From: Streptomyces hundungensis
GTDB taxonomy: Bacteria > Actinomycetota > Actinomycetes > Streptomycetales > Streptomycetaceae
Assembly (NCBI RefSeq): GCF_003627815.1
Contig: NZ_CP032698.1
Coordinates: forward strand, 3,100,001 to 3,164,000
Length of the DNA: 64,000 nucleotides
Direction of reading: 5' to 3'
In this document: piece by piece, positions 25,631-35,065 of the stretch
Position numbering within the stretch: position 1 is the first letter of the stretch
Layout: every line of letters begins with the position of its first letter
The notes under the pieces: generated by a model
What the model saw: only the letters and a program-made list of their open reading frames with translations
What the model was told of the DNA's origin: nothing
Databases searched by the model: none
Program-made: the position numbers and the translations under genes

Positions 25631-25823
25631 CTAGGGCCTGTCCGGCGGATCTGGTCGCCGTCGGGGTGCCTTGGCCTTGTGGTGCTGGTGAGCGGGGGGC
25701 TGGTGCGTCCAACTGCAAGGCGGAGGAGGGCGGCGACGCGGAGCGTCGGCAACCGACGACAACGCCGCAGATGGGCGTGGCAGCCCCCCGCGTCCCAGAC
25801 AAGATCCGCCGGACAGGCCCTAG
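25631..25823. mobile_element. 193-bp MITE-like element with 22-bp perfect terminal inverted repeats
   Basis: The left end (25631-25652, beginning CTAGGGCCTGTCCGGCGGAT) is the exact reverse complement of the right end (25802-25823). A second internal inverted pair (25692-25702 with 25781-25791, 11 bp) and a small hairpin (25744-25758) lie inside. It has no coding capacity. Both ends are CTAG, compatible with a TA-duplicating (IS630/Tc1-like) mover, but that is inference. I recall the terminal sequence as a frequent dispersed repeat in Streptomyces genomes. The right end supplies the stop codon of the adjacent small gene. Confidence 0.75.
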
Positions 25824-26014
25824 AACTTGATGCCGCCGATCATTCCCGCCACATTGCTGGTCACTTGGCTGATGGTGGGGGCGATGGACGAGCTCGCCAG
25901 GTAGAAGCCGAGCAGGATGCAGATCGCCGCATGTCCGCCCTTCAGCCCGGATTTCCGGACCAGCAGGAAGACGACGATCGCCAGCAGCACCACCGCCGAA
26001 ATCGAGAGTGCCAC
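25820..26014 (-). CDS. Small two-helix membrane protein
   Basis: 64 aa, two hydrophobic segments (ALSISAVVLLAIVVFLLV, then HAAICILLGFYLASSSIAPTI) separated by RKSGLKGG. It resembles a conserved small Streptomyces membrane protein; function unknown. GTG start with a strong GGAGGTGAA upstream. The stop TAG (25820-25822) lies inside the terminal CTAG of the adjacent MITE-like element, so the C-terminus ...GMIGGIKF may be native with a coincident stop or slightly altered by the insertion. Confidence 0.78.
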   Translation of the reverse strand: MALSISAVVLLAIVVFLLVRKSGLKGGHAAICILLGFYLASSSIAPTISQVTSNVAGMIGGIKF

Positions 26015-26205
26015 GGCGGTTCACCTCCATCTGTTCCGGTGGTCGGACGGACCCAGCAGCGTGCGTACAGCCAGCGGGTTCATACCCACCGAGCGCTACG
26101 GATCATAACTATCCGTGGGACCGCATTGATCGGGGCACGGGCGCACAAGGGGCGCACGTGACTCGCGCCCGAGCGGGCCGCGGGGTGGGCGACTAGGTTC
26201 CCCTC

Positions 26206-28382
26206 ATGACGACCACCGCCTCCAGGCACCCAGAGGACCCCGAACAGCTCTCGTTTCCCCGGCACTCGGCACGCACCCAGCGCTTCACCCTCGGTGCGCC
26301 CCGCGCGTTCACCGTGTCGCCGGACGGCGAACGGATCGTCTTCCTGCGCTCGCCCTCGGGCACCGAACGCAGCAACCAGCTCTGGGTACTCGACCTGGTG
26401 CGCGGGGTACGGAGCGGATCGCGGCGGACCCCGGCGCCCTGCTCGGCGGCGGCGAGGAGCGGCTCTCGCAGCAGGAGCGGGCGCGGCGCGAGCGGAGCCG
26501 GGAGGGTTCGGCCGGAATCGTCGGCTACGCCACCGACGCGGCCGTGGAAGTGGCCGCCTTCGCCCTGTCGGGACGGCTGTTCACCGCGGAGCTGCGCGCC
26601 GGGACCGCGCGTGAACTGCCCGTTCCGGGGCCGGTGTTGGACCCCCGCCCCTCTCCCGACGGGCGCCATGTGGCCTATGTGACGCGGGGCGCGCTGCGGG
26701 TGGTGGGGGCCGAGGGCGACGACGACCGGGCGCTCGCCGAGCCGGAGTCGGCCGAAGTGACGTACGGCCTCGCGGAGTTCATCGCCGCGGAGGAGATGTC
26801 CCGCTCGCGCGGCCACTGGTGGAGCCCCGACTCCGACCGCCTCCTGGTGGCGCGGGCGGACGAGACGCCGGTGCGGCGCTGGTGGATCGCGGACCCGGCC
26901 AACCCCGCGCAGGAGCCGGCCAGGGTCGCCTATCCGGCGGCCGGCACGCCCAACGCCGAGGTGCGGCTCTTTCTGTACGCCCTGGACGGCGCCCGCACCG
27001 AGGTCGTCTGGGACCGGGTCCGCCACCCCTATCTGGCCCGGGTGCACTGGTCCCCCGACGGGTCGCCGCTGCTGCTCGTCCAGTCCCGGGACCAGCGCAC
27101 CCAACTGCACCTCGTGGTGGACCCCGCGTCGGGCACCACCCGTACCGTGCACGTCGACGAGGACGCCGACTGGCTCGAACTCCTGCCGGGCGTCCCGGCG
27201 TGGGCCCCGGACGGGCGTCTGGTGCGGATCGCCGACGAGGGCGGGGCACGGGTGCTCGCCGTCGGCGACCGGACCCTGACCGGGCCCCGGCTGCACGTCA
27301 GAGCGGTGCTCGACATCGGCGGCGACGATGTGCTGATCTCCGCGTCCTCGGGGGCGAAGGCACCCTCCGGCGGGGCGGGTGCTTCCGAGATTGGCGAGAT
27401 CCATGTGTACCGCGTCAATGAGCTGGGTACGGAACGCGTCTCGGACGGCGCGGGAGTCCACTCGGCCGTGCGCTGTGGGGCGGTGACCGTGCTCAGCTCC
27501 GCCCGGCCCGACCGGCCCGGCGCCGAGGTCCGGGTGGTGCGCGACGGCAAGGAACTGGCCAAGATCGCGTCATATGCCGCCACGCCGGGCCTCTCGGTGC
27601 GGCTCCGGCTGACCGAAGGGGGCGCACAGCGCATCCCGTGCGCCGTGCTGCTCCCGTCCCACTACCGGGAGGCGGACGGTCCACTGCCGGTACTGATGGA
27701 TCCGTACGGCGGCCCCCACGGACAGCGGGTGGTGGCCGCACACAACGCGCATCTGACCTCCCAGTGGTTCGCCGACCAGGGTTTCGCGGTGGTCGTCGCC
27801 GACGGACGCGGCACCCCGGGCCGCTCCCCCGGCTGGGAGAAGGCGATCAGGAACGACTTCACGCTCGCCCTGGACGACCAGATCGAGGCGCTGCACGGCC
27901 TGGCGGGCACCCATCCCCTTGACCTCGACCGGGTGGCGATGCGGGGCTGGTCCTTCGGCGGCTATCTCTCCGCGCTCGCGGTGCTGCGGCGGCCCGATGT
28001 CTTCCACGCCGGGATCGCGGGGGCGCCGGTGACGGACTGGGAGCTGTACGACACGCACTACACGGAGCGCTATCTCGGGACCCCCGCCGAGAACGCCCAG
28101 GTCTACGCCTCCAACTCCCTTGTGGACGCAGGCCAGTTGGTGCGCGGGGACGCCACCGGGCCGGACCGCCCCCTGATGGTCATCCACGGCATGGCGGACG
28201 ACAACGTGGTGGTCGCCCACACCCTGCGGCTGTCCTCCGCCCTCCTGGCAGCGGGCCACCCCCATGAGGTGCTGCCGCTGACGGGCGTGACACACATGAC
28301 GCCCCAGGAACAGGTGGCCGAGAACCTGCTGCTGCTCCAAGTCGACTTCCTGCGACGCTCGTTGGGCCTCACCCGGCCGTAA
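26206..28382 (+). pseudogene. S9 family prolyl oligopeptidase/dipeptidyl peptidase, frameshifted
   Basis: About 725 codons in two frames. The first runs from ATG 26206 (MTTTASRHPEDPEQLSFPRHSARTQRFTLGAPRAFTVSPDGERIVFLRSPSGTERSNQLWVLDLVRGV) to about 26411; the homologous continuation ERIAADPGALLGGGEERLSQQERARRERSREGSAGIVGYATDAAVEVAAF is one base out, from about 26412. One G missing near 26411-26413 explains it. The rest is intact: beta-propeller, then alpha/beta hydrolase with Ser in GWSFGGYLS, Asp in GMADDNVV and His in GVTHMT. Translation of the original frame beyond the break gives an Arg-rich nonsense tail ending at 26682. Either a real inactivating mutation or a sequencing error in a G-rich stretch. 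Confidence 0.82.
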
Positions 28383-28403
28383 CTCCCTTCCCTGATACGC
28401 CAG

Positions 28404-28438
28404 TCGGCCGGGGCAGCCTCCGAGCGCCCCGGCCGACC
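28404..28438 (+). terminator. Hairpin terminator after the peptidase gene
   Basis: A perfect 12-bp stem (28404-28415 with 28427-28438) and 11-nt loop, 22 nt after the peptidase stop. The remaining 180 bp to the next gene is AT-richer and likely holds the promoter of the first peptide-importer operon. Confidence 0.75.
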
Positions 28439-28618
28439 TCTGACGCCTCGTCAAGCACGCTGCCGCACCGAAGAATGAAATGTTGGGCCAAGATAAAGCC
28501 GAGTTCCCCTCGGCCCGCGCACACCCCTTGACGCAGAACCGCCGCACCCGTGAATGTTCCGGTCAACAAAAGACACGACGGCGCTGCGGAATCCTTCCTG
28601 CGCGGAGGGCAATGCGAA

Positions 28619-29656
28619 ATGACGAGTTCCACAAGAGCTGCCATGGAGCCCACCGATCCACTTCCCGGAGGGGGTGACACCCCCGAACCGGCCGACGGTC
28701 TCGAAGTAAAGACGGGTGAACTCGTCGGACGTTCCCCGGGACGTCTCGCGTGGATCCGGTTCAGACGCGACAAGGTCGGAATCCTGTGTGCCTTTACGGT
28801 CCTCGGATTCATCTTCGTCGCCCTGACCGCCCCGCTCATCTCCAAGCTGTACGGCAAAGATCCTTACCAGCTCTACGGGCAGGACCGCGGACTGCTGAAC
28901 AGCTACGGCATTCCGCTCAAGGCCAACGGCGGAATCGACGGCGACTTCTGGTTCGGCCTCGAACCCAAGCTCGGCCGCGACGTGTTCACGCTGTTGATCT
29001 ACGGCATCAGGACCTCCCTGCTCATCGCGTTGACGGTCACCGTGATCGCGGTGGTCATCGGGGTCCTGGTGGGCCTGGTGCAGGGGTACCTGGGGGGCAG
29101 GGCCGACTACTTCGTCGGCCGGTTCTCGGACCTGATGCTCTCCTTCCCCCAGCAGTTGTTCTTCATCGCCTTCACCCCGGTGATCGTGGCGCTGTTCGTC
29201 TCGCCCACCGAGGAGGAGCCGGCGTACGTCCGGGTGGTGGCGCTGATCCTGGTGCAGCTGATCCTCGGCTGGATGACGATCGGCCGGCTCATCAGGGCCC
29301 AGGTGCTCTCGCTGCGCGAGCGCGAGTTCATCGAGGCCGCCCGGCTCAGCGGCGCCTCGGGCTGGCGGATCATCCGCAAGGAGCTGCTGCCCAACATCTG
29401 GTCGACCGTCCTCGTGCAGTCGACCCTGCTGCTCCCGGTCAACGTCACCGCCGAGGCGGGCCTCTCCTACCTGGGCGTCGGGGTCCACAGCCCCACTCCG
29501 GACTGGGGCCTGCTCTTCCAGTCCGGAGCCACGTACTACGACTCCGATCTCACCTTCATGTTCTTCCCCGGCATCGCGATGGTCGTCTTCGTCGTCGCGT
29601 TCAACCTGCTCGGGGATTCGGTCCGGGACGCTCTCGACCCCAAGACCGTGCGCTGA
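28619..29656 (+). CDS. Peptide ABC importer permease, DppC/OppC type (importer 1)
   Basis: 345 aa. N-terminal OppC_N helix (VGILCAFTVLGFIFVALTAPLI), a long extracytoplasmic loop with GRDVFTLLIYGIRTSLLIALTVT, then the permease core with the EAA loop EREFIEAARLSGASGWRIIRKELLPNI that docks the ATPases. ATG at 28619 with GGAGGG upstream is used; the open frame extends 23 codons further. It is first in the operon permease-binding protein-permease-ATPase-ATPase. A permease gene ahead of the lipoprotein gene is unusual for dpp/opp operons and matches the bldK locus layout (bldKA first). Confidence 0.92.
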   Translation: MTSSTRAAMEPTDPLPGGGDTPEPADGLEVKTGELVGRSPGRLAWIRFRRDKVGILCAFTVLGFIFVALTAPLISKLYGKDPYQLYGQDRGLLNSYGIPLKANGGIDGDFWFGLEPKLGRDVFTLLIYGIRTSLLIALTVTVIAVVIGVLVGLVQGYLGGRADYFVGRFSDLMLSFPQQLFFIAFTPVIVALFVSPTEEEPAYVRVVALILVQLILGWMTIGRLIRAQVLSLREREFIEAARLSGASGWRIIRKELLPNIWSTVLVQSTLLLPVNVTAEAGLSYLGVGVHSPTPDWGLLFQSGATYYDSDLTFMFFPGIAMVVFVVAFNLLGDSVRDALDPKTVR

Positions 29657-29685
29657 AGCCCGATCATCCTGACAGGCAGGAACAC

Positions 29686-31467
29686 ATGAGAATAAACAAG
29701 GCGCGCCAGGTTTCCGCGGTCCTCGCGGTCGGGGCACTGGCGCTGACCGCCGCATGCAGCAGCGGCGGATCGAGTGACGGCGGCAACGGCCCGGACTCGG
29801 GCAAGAAGGCCGCGGTCCAGAACTTCGGCGTGGGCACCAAGGCCGACTCCACCGGGCCCGCCGTCGCGGTCGACGGCGCCAAGGCCGGCGGCACCGCCTA
29901 CAGCCTCGACCAGGCAGGCTTCGACTATCTCGACCCGGGCCAGCAGTACGTGAGCGACCAGCTCTCGGTGCAGCTGCTCTACAACCGCTCGCTGACCGGC
30001 TACAAGATCGACCCGAAGTCCGGCAAGACGATCGTCGTCGGTGACCTCGCCACCGACGCGGGCACCCCCTCCGACGGCTCCAAGACCTGGACGTACACCC
30101 TCAAGGACGGGGTCAAGTTCGAGGACGGCACGCCGATCACCACCAAGGACGTCAAGTACGGCATCGAGCGGCTCTTCGCGGACTACCAGACGCAAGGACC
30201 GCAGTACGTCCAGAAGTGGCTGTACGGGACCGACTACCGCAAGAAGTACGCGGGCCCCTACGACGGCAAGGAGATCCCGGACGCGCAGATCTCCACCCCC
30301 GACGACAAGACGATCGTCTTCCACTTCCTCGCCCCGCACGCGGACACCCCGTACGCGATGGCGATGCCCAACATCTCGCCGGTGCCCAAGGCCAAGGACG
30401 ACAAGCAGAAGTACAACAACCACCCGTTCTCCAGCGGCCCGTACAAGATCGCGAGCTATCAGCCCGGCAAGTCGCTGTCCTTCGAGCGCAACCCCAACTG
30501 GGACCCGAAGACCGACCCGATCCGCAACGCCTACCCCGACAAGTGGGAGTTCCAGCTCGGCATCCAGGAGCCGGGTCTGACCAACCGGCTCGCCGCCGAC
30601 ACCGGCACCGACAAGTTCGCCATCAACATGTCGGGTTCGGCGGACCCCTCCAAGATGCAGACGCTGACCTCGGACCCGCAGTACAAGGGCCGCACGGTCA
30701 ACGAGTACCAGCCCTATGTCGAGGTGTACAACCTCAACACCAAGCGGATCAAGGACCCCAAGGTCCGCCAGGCGCTGGTCTACGCCTTCCCGATGACCCA
30801 GGTCCAGCAGGCCTTCGGCGGCGCCGCGCAGGGCGATCTCGGCACCACGCTGCTGAGCCCGACCGTGGCCGGCTGGAAGAAGTTCGACCCGTTCGGCAAG
30901 CTCGCCAAGCCCATGGGTGACCCGGAGAAGTCGCTCCAGCTCCTCAAGGACGCCGGGGTGAGCACCCCCTACAAGATCTCGCTGGCGTACGCCAACACCC
31001 CGCGCTGGGACACCGTCACGCTGACCATCCAGAAGGCGCTGGAGAAGGCCGGCTTCAAGGTCGAGCGCAAGGCCATCGACCCGACGTCGTACTACACGGT
31101 GGTGGGCAAGGTGGACACCCCGTACGACATGTACCGCACCGGCTGGGGCGCCGACTGGCCCAACGGCTCCACCGTCGTGCCGCCCACCATGGACGGGCGC
31201 AACCTGGCGGACGGCACTAACAACTACGCGTTCCTGAACGACCCGAAGGTCAACTCCGAGATCGACCGCATCAACCAGATCACGGACCTGCCGCAGCAGG
31301 CGGCCGCGTGGGAGCAGCTCTCCGAGTACGTGTTGCAGACGGACACCTCGCAGCTCCCGTTCATCTTCGACAAGTACTTCAACCTGCACGGCTCCGGACT
31401 CGGTGGCGTCACCTACAACCAGGTGTACGGAACGATCAACCCGAACTCGGTCTTCGTGAAGCAGTAG
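29686..31467 (+). CDS. Peptide-binding lipoprotein, SBP_bac_5 family (importer 1)
   Basis: 593 aa. Lipoprotein signal with lipobox LTAA-C24, then a Ser/Gly linker and a full family-5 binding fold: YNRSLTGYKIDPKSGKTIVVGDLATDAG, WTYTLKDGVKFEDGTPITTKDVKYGIERL, HPFSSGPYKI, DPKVRQALVYAFPM, and the C-terminal IFDKYFNLHGSGLGGVTYN. It binds peptides outside the membrane for delivery to the two permeases. ATG at 29686 with GGCAGG upstream. A GC hairpin (31481-31511) follows the stop, likely holding expression of this gene above the downstream permease and ATPases. Candidate BldKB equivalent by operon position; sequence identity not tested. Confidence 0.92.
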   Translation: MRINKARQVSAVLAVGALALTAACSSGGSSDGGNGPDSGKKAAVQNFGVGTKADSTGPAVAVDGAKAGGTAYSLDQAGFDYLDPGQQYVSDQLSVQLLYNRSLTGYKIDPKSGKTIVVGDLATDAGTPSDGSKTWTYTLKDGVKFEDGTPITTKDVKYGIERLFADYQTQGPQYVQKWLYGTDYRKKYAGPYDGKEIPDAQISTPDDKTIVFHFLAPHADTPYAMAMPNISPVPKAKDDKQKYNNHPFSSGPYKIASYQPGKSLSFERNPNWDPKTDPIRNAYPDKWEFQLGIQEPGLTNRLAADTGTDKFAINMSGSADPSKMQTLTSDPQYKGRTVNEYQPYVEVYNLNTKRIKDPKVRQALVYAFPMTQVQQAFGGAAQGDLGTTLLSPTVAGWKKFDPFGKLAKPMGDPEKSLQLLKDAGVSTPYKISLAYANTPRWDTVTLTIQKALEKAGFKVERKAIDPTSYYTVVGKVDTPYDMYRTGWGADWPNGSTVVPPTMDGRNLADGTNNYAFLNDPKVNSEIDRINQITDLPQQAAAWEQLSEYVLQTDTSQLPFIFDKYFNLHGSGLGGVTYNQVYGTINPNSVFVKQ

Positions 31468-31480
31468 CACGTACGGCTCG

Positions 31481-31511
31481 GTCTCCCCGGCCCCGAGCGG
31501 GCCGGGGGGAC
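31481..31511 (+). terminator. Intercistronic hairpin after binding-protein gene (importer 1)
   Basis: A 13-bp GC stem (31481-31493 with 31499-31511, one G-T pair) and 5-nt loop, 13 nt after the lipoprotein stop. Probably a partial terminator or mRNA stabiliser within the operon. Confidence 0.65.
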
Positions 31512-31536
31512 CGCATAGCGACGGAAGAGCCATCCC

Positions 31537-32514
31537 ATGTTCCGGTTCCTCGTGCGCCGCGTGCTCGGTGCCATGGTCATCCTGCTGCTGATCAGCATGA
31601 TCACCTATTTTCTCTTCTTCGCCCTGCCCTCCGACCCGGCGCTGCTTTCCTGCGGAAAACAATGCGATCCGCAGAATGTCGCCCTCATCCGTAAGAACCT
31701 CGGACTCGACCTGCCGATCTGGACGCAGTACTGGGATTACATGGTCGGCATATTCGCCGGCCGCCATCTGCCGATCGGCGAGTGTCCCGCGCCGTGTTTC
31801 GGCTATTCCTTCGCCAATCAACAACCGGTGTGGGGAACGATTGCCGACAGCTATCCGACGACGCTGACCCTCGCGGTCGGCGGCGCGGCGGTCTTCCTCA
31901 CCGTGGGCGTCTCGCTCGGACTCATCTCGGCCTGGCGTCAGGGCACCGTCTTCGACCGGGTGGCGAGCGCCACCTCGCTGCTTGGGCAGTCGGTGCAGAT
32001 CTACTTCATCGGACCGCTCGCGATCCTCTTCTTCTCCACCCAACTGGGCTGGCTCGACCGGGGTCATGACGTGGACTGGGCCCATGACGCGGTGGGTTCG
32101 GTCTCCGGGATGATCCTGCCCTGTCTGGTCCTGTCGGTGATCTTCTGGTCCAACTACAGCCGCCAGACACGGTCGTTGATGGTCGAGCAGCTCTCCGAGG
32201 ACCACATCAGGGCGGCCCGCGCCAAGGGCATGTCGTCCCGCTACGTCTTCCTGCGGTACGCGCTGCGGGGCGCGATGGCCACCATCATCACCATCTTCGG
32301 CGTGGACCTGAGCGCGGTGCTCGGCGGCGCGATCATCACCGAGGTCACCTTCGGCCTGCACGGCCTCGGCCTGCTCTCGGTGCAGGCGGTGCTCCGCAGC
32401 GACCTGCCGCTGGAGATGGCCGTCATGCTCATCGGCGCCACCCTCATCGTCGTCTGCAACATCGTCGTGGACCTGGCCTATGCCTTCATCGACCCCCGGA
32501 TCAGGCTCGCCTGA
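31537..32514 (+). CDS. Peptide ABC importer permease, DppB/OppB type (importer 1)
   Basis: 325 aa, six membrane helices. N-terminal MFRFLVRRVLGAMVILLLISMITYFLFFAL is the classic DppB start; the loop contains a Cys pair (LLSCGKQC) and a further Cys pair (GECPAPCF). The EAA loop is EDHIRAARAKGMSSRYVFLRYALRGAM, followed by GGAIITEVTFGLHGLGLLSVQAV. ATG start, GGAAGAG upstream, separated from the binding-protein gene by the hairpin. It partners with the 28619 permease as a heterodimeric channel. Confidence 0.93.
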   Translation: MFRFLVRRVLGAMVILLLISMITYFLFFALPSDPALLSCGKQCDPQNVALIRKNLGLDLPIWTQYWDYMVGIFAGRHLPIGECPAPCFGYSFANQQPVWGTIADSYPTTLTLAVGGAAVFLTVGVSLGLISAWRQGTVFDRVASATSLLGQSVQIYFIGPLAILFFSTQLGWLDRGHDVDWAHDAVGSVSGMILPCLVLSVIFWSNYSRQTRSLMVEQLSEDHIRAARAKGMSSRYVFLRYALRGAMATIITIFGVDLSAVLGGAIITEVTFGLHGLGLLSVQAVLRSDLPLEMAVMLIGATLIVVCNIVVDLAYAFIDPRIRLA

Positions 32515-32542
32515 CGCCCGCAGACCTCCAGGAGAACCATCC

Positions 32543-33610
32543 GTGTCCACCCTGAGCCAGAGCGCCGCCGAGCCGTCGGCCGCGCCTGCGTCCTCCTTCC
32601 TGTCGGTCACCGACCTCTACGTCCACTTCGCCACCGAGGACGGCACCGTCAAGGCCGTCGACGGCCTCTCCTTCGACCTGGAACGCGGCTCCACCCTCGG
32701 CATCGTCGGCGAGTCGGGGTCCGGCAAGTCGGTGACCAACCTCGCGGTGCTCGGGCTGCACAACCCGCGCAACACCACCATCCGGGGCGAGATAGTGCTC
32801 GACGGGCAGGAGCTGACCGGCGCGAGCGAACGGCAGCTCAACCGGCTGCGCGGCAAGAAGATGGCGATGATCTTCCAGGACTCGCTGGCCGCGCTCTCGC
32901 CGTTCTACACGGTGGGCCGCCAGATCGCCGAGCCCTTCATGAAGCACACCGGCGCATCCCGCCGCGAAGCGCGGGCGCGCGCCGTCGACATGCTGCGCAA
33001 GGTCGGCATCCCCCAGCCCGAACTGCGCGTCGACGACTACCCGCACCAGTTCTCCGGCGGCATGCGCCAGCGCGCGATGATCGCGATGGCACTGGTCTGC
33101 GACCCGGACCTGGTGATCGCCGACGAGCCCACCACCGCGCTCGACGTGACGGTGCAGGCGCAGATCCTGGACCTCCTCAAGAGCCTTCAACAGGAGACCG
33201 GCGCGGCGATCATCATCATCACCCACGACCTCGGGGTGATCGCCAAGACCGCCGACCAGGTGATGGTGATGTACGCGGGCCGGTGCGTGGAGCGCGGCAC
33301 CGTCAAGGAGGTCATGCACCATCCCCAGCACCCCTACAGCTGGGGTCTGCTCAGCTCGGTGCCGCGTCTGGACTCCTCGGTGGAGATCCCCCTGGTGCCC
33401 ATCCCCGGCGCCCCGCCCAGTCTGCTCGCACCGCCACCGGGCTGCCCCTTCCACCCCCGGTGCGGCTTCAGCGACCGGGTGCCGGGCGGGGCCTGCCACA
33501 CTGTACGACCTGAGCTGCCGGACGCCCAACAGCGCGGCTCTGCCTGCCACTTGACAGAGACTCAGAAGGAATCCGTCTTCACCGAGCAGATCCGCCCCCG
33601 GCTGCGCTGA
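32543..33610 (+). CDS. Peptide ABC importer ATPase, DppD/OppD type (importer 1)
   Basis: 355 aa. Walker [16 protein letters not shown]-loop [10 protein letters not shown], signature [15 protein letters not shown], Walker [14 protein letters not shown]-loop ITHDLGVIA, and a C-terminal oligopeptide-transporter extension with a Cys-rich motif ([10 protein letters not shown]) that in this family often binds an iron-sulfur cluster. GTG at 32543 with CAGGAG upstream. 20 bp separate it from the second ATPase. Works as a heterodimer with that ATPase to power uptake. Confidence 0.93.
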   Translation: MSTLSQSAAEPSAAPASSFLSVTDLYVHFATEDGTVKAVDGLSFDLERGSTLGIVGESGSGKSVTNLAVLGLHNPRNTTIRGEIVLDGQELTGASERQLNRLRGKKMAMIFQDSLAALSPFYTVGRQIAEPFMKHTGASRREARARAVDMLRKVGIPQPELRVDDYPHQFSGGMRQRAMIAMALVCDPDLVIADEPTTALDVTVQAQILDLLKSLQQETGAAIIIITHDLGVIAKTADQVMVMYAGRCVERGTVKEVMHHPQHPYSWGLLSSVPRLDSSVEIPLVPIPGAPPSLLAPPPGCPFHPRCGFSDRVPGGACHTVRPELPDAQQRGSACHLTETQKESVFTEQIRPRLR

Positions 33611-33630
33611 CAAGGATGCGGGACATCGTC

Positions 33631-34767
33631 ATGAGTGAGAACGCCACCAGTCTCGTCAAGCAGCCGGACTCCACGCCCCAGTCCGGACCCGGCGGTACGG
33701 AAGCCCTGCTCGAAGTGACCGGCCTCGTCAAGTACTTCCCCATCAGCATGGGCTTCCTCTTCAAGCGGCACGTCGGCGACGTACGCGCCGTGGACGGCAT
33801 CGACTTCCGCATCGGGCGGGGCGAGACGCTCGGGCTGGTCGGCGAGTCCGGCTGCGGCAAGTCGACCACCGGCCGTCTGGTCACCCGGCTGCTCGAACCG
33901 ACCGGCGGCAAGGTCGTCTACGCCGGCCAGGACATCACCCACGCCTCGCGCCGGGCCCTCGCCCCGATCAGGTCCGAGATCCAGATGATCTTCCAGGACC
34001 CGTACGCCTCGCTCAACCCGCGCCAGACCGTGGGCGACATCGTCGCCAACCCGATGGTGGTCAACGGCATCAAGCCGGCCGGCGGCGTGGAGCGGCGGGT
34101 CCGCGAGCTCCTGGAGATCGTGGGCCTCAACCCGGAGCACTACAACCGCTTCCCGCACGAGTTCTCCGGCGGACAGCGCCAACGCATCGGCGTGGCGCGG
34201 GCGTTGGGCATGGAGCCCAAGCTGATCGTGGCCGACGAGCCGGTCTCGGCGCTGGACGTGTCGATCCAGGCGCAGGTCGTCAACCTGCTCCAGCAGCTCC
34301 AGCGGGAGCTGGACATCGCCTTCCTCTTCATCGCCCACGACCTGGCGATCGTGCGGCACTTCTCGCAGCGGGTCGCCGTCATGTACCTGGGCCGGATCGT
34401 CGAGGTCGGCGACCGCGACTCGATCTACCAGCGGCCGCGCCACCCGTACACCCACGCGCTGCTCTCCGCGGTGCCGGAGGCGGTGGTGGACGAGGAGGGC
34501 GAGCGGCGCGAGCGCATCCGGCTCGCCGGGGACGTGCCCTCGCCCGTGAACCCGCCGTCCGGCTGCCGCTTCCGCACCCGGTGCTGGAAGGCGCGGGACA
34601 AGTGCGCGGTGGAGACGCCGGCGTTGGTGCGGATCGAGGGGAACCGGGAGGGGCATCTGACGGCCTGCCACTTCCCCGAGGAACCGACGGTCGCGGCGCG
34701 GGACGAGGACGTGGTCCTCGACCCCGCGCTCGCCGCGATCGAGGAGGCTACGGACACCGCCCGTTGA
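33631..34767 (+). CDS. Peptide ABC importer ATPase, DppF/OppF type (importer 1)
   Basis: 378 aa. Walker [16 protein letters not shown]-loop [12 protein letters not shown], signature [15 protein letters not shown], Walker [14 protein letters not shown]-loop [21 protein letters not shown], then the OppF C-terminal RCWKARDKC Cys pair. The ATG at 33631 has CGGGAC at workable spacing; an ATG at 33616 is in frame but AAGG abuts it, leaving no spacer. Last gene of the operon; the convergent next operon begins after a 298-bp gap that holds an inverted repeat pair. Confidence 0.92.
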   Translation: MSENATSLVKQPDSTPQSGPGGTEALLEVTGLVKYFPISMGFLFKRHVGDVRAVDGIDFRIGRGETLGLVGESGCGKSTTGRLVTRLLEPTGGKVVYAGQDITHASRRALAPIRSEIQMIFQDPYASLNPRQTVGDIVANPMVVNGIKPAGGVERRVRELLEIVGLNPEHYNRFPHEFSGGQRQRIGVARALGMEPKLIVADEPVSALDVSIQAQVVNLLQQLQRELDIAFLFIAHDLAIVRHFSQRVAVMYLGRIVEVGDRDSIYQRPRHPYTHALLSAVPEAVVDEEGERRERIRLAGDVPSPVNPPSGCRFRTRCWKARDKCAVETPALVRIEGNREGHLTACHFPEEPTVAARDEDVVLDPALAAIEEATDTAR

Positions 34768-34886
34768 CCCGAGTTCGTACCGCCTCCGCTCGGAACGAGG
34801 CCCGCGCCCGCACACCCCGCGCACGCCGCGGCCGCGGGCCTCACCACCCTGACCTCCCGCCCTGGTGCGGCCCGCACGTGGTTGCT

Positions 34887-34972
34887 CGCGCAGTTCCCCG
34901 CGCCCCTGGCAGGGCTGGGGGGAGGAGGGCGACGGCGAAGCCGAGCCGTTTAGGGGCGCGGGGAACTGCGCG
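34887..34972. repeat. Inverted pair of the GCGCAGTTCCCC repeat between convergent operons
   Basis: 34887-34907 (CGCGCAGTTCCCCGCGCCCC plus T) is the exact reverse complement of 34952-34972, giving a 21-bp stem with a 44-nt loop. Sited between the convergent ends of importers 1 and 2, it may act as a two-way terminator. I see nothing else in 34768-35065 apart from AT-poor filler. Confidence 0.75.
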
Positions 34973-35065
34973 GGCGGCCCAGCACGGTCTGCGGGCGAAG
35001 GCGAACGCCACCGGGGGCGATGGCGGAGCCGAGCTCGATGGGGGCGCGGGCGGCCGGGTGGGAGA

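Noticed and set aside
25631..25823. Complete insertion sequence
   Set aside because: Too short (193 bp) for a transposase; only the ends are IS-like, so it is listed as MITE-like.
26400..26420. Programmed -1/+1 frameshift in the S9 peptidase
   Set aside because: No slippery heptamer, stop codon or downstream structure at the junction; the family is normally one uninterrupted frame.
29536..32610. Minus-strand open frame of about 1024 codons
   Set aside because: Antisense to the importer 1 permease and lipoprotein genes; composition is His/Asp/Glu/Arg-rich with no motif, whereas the plus strand carries clear family signatures.
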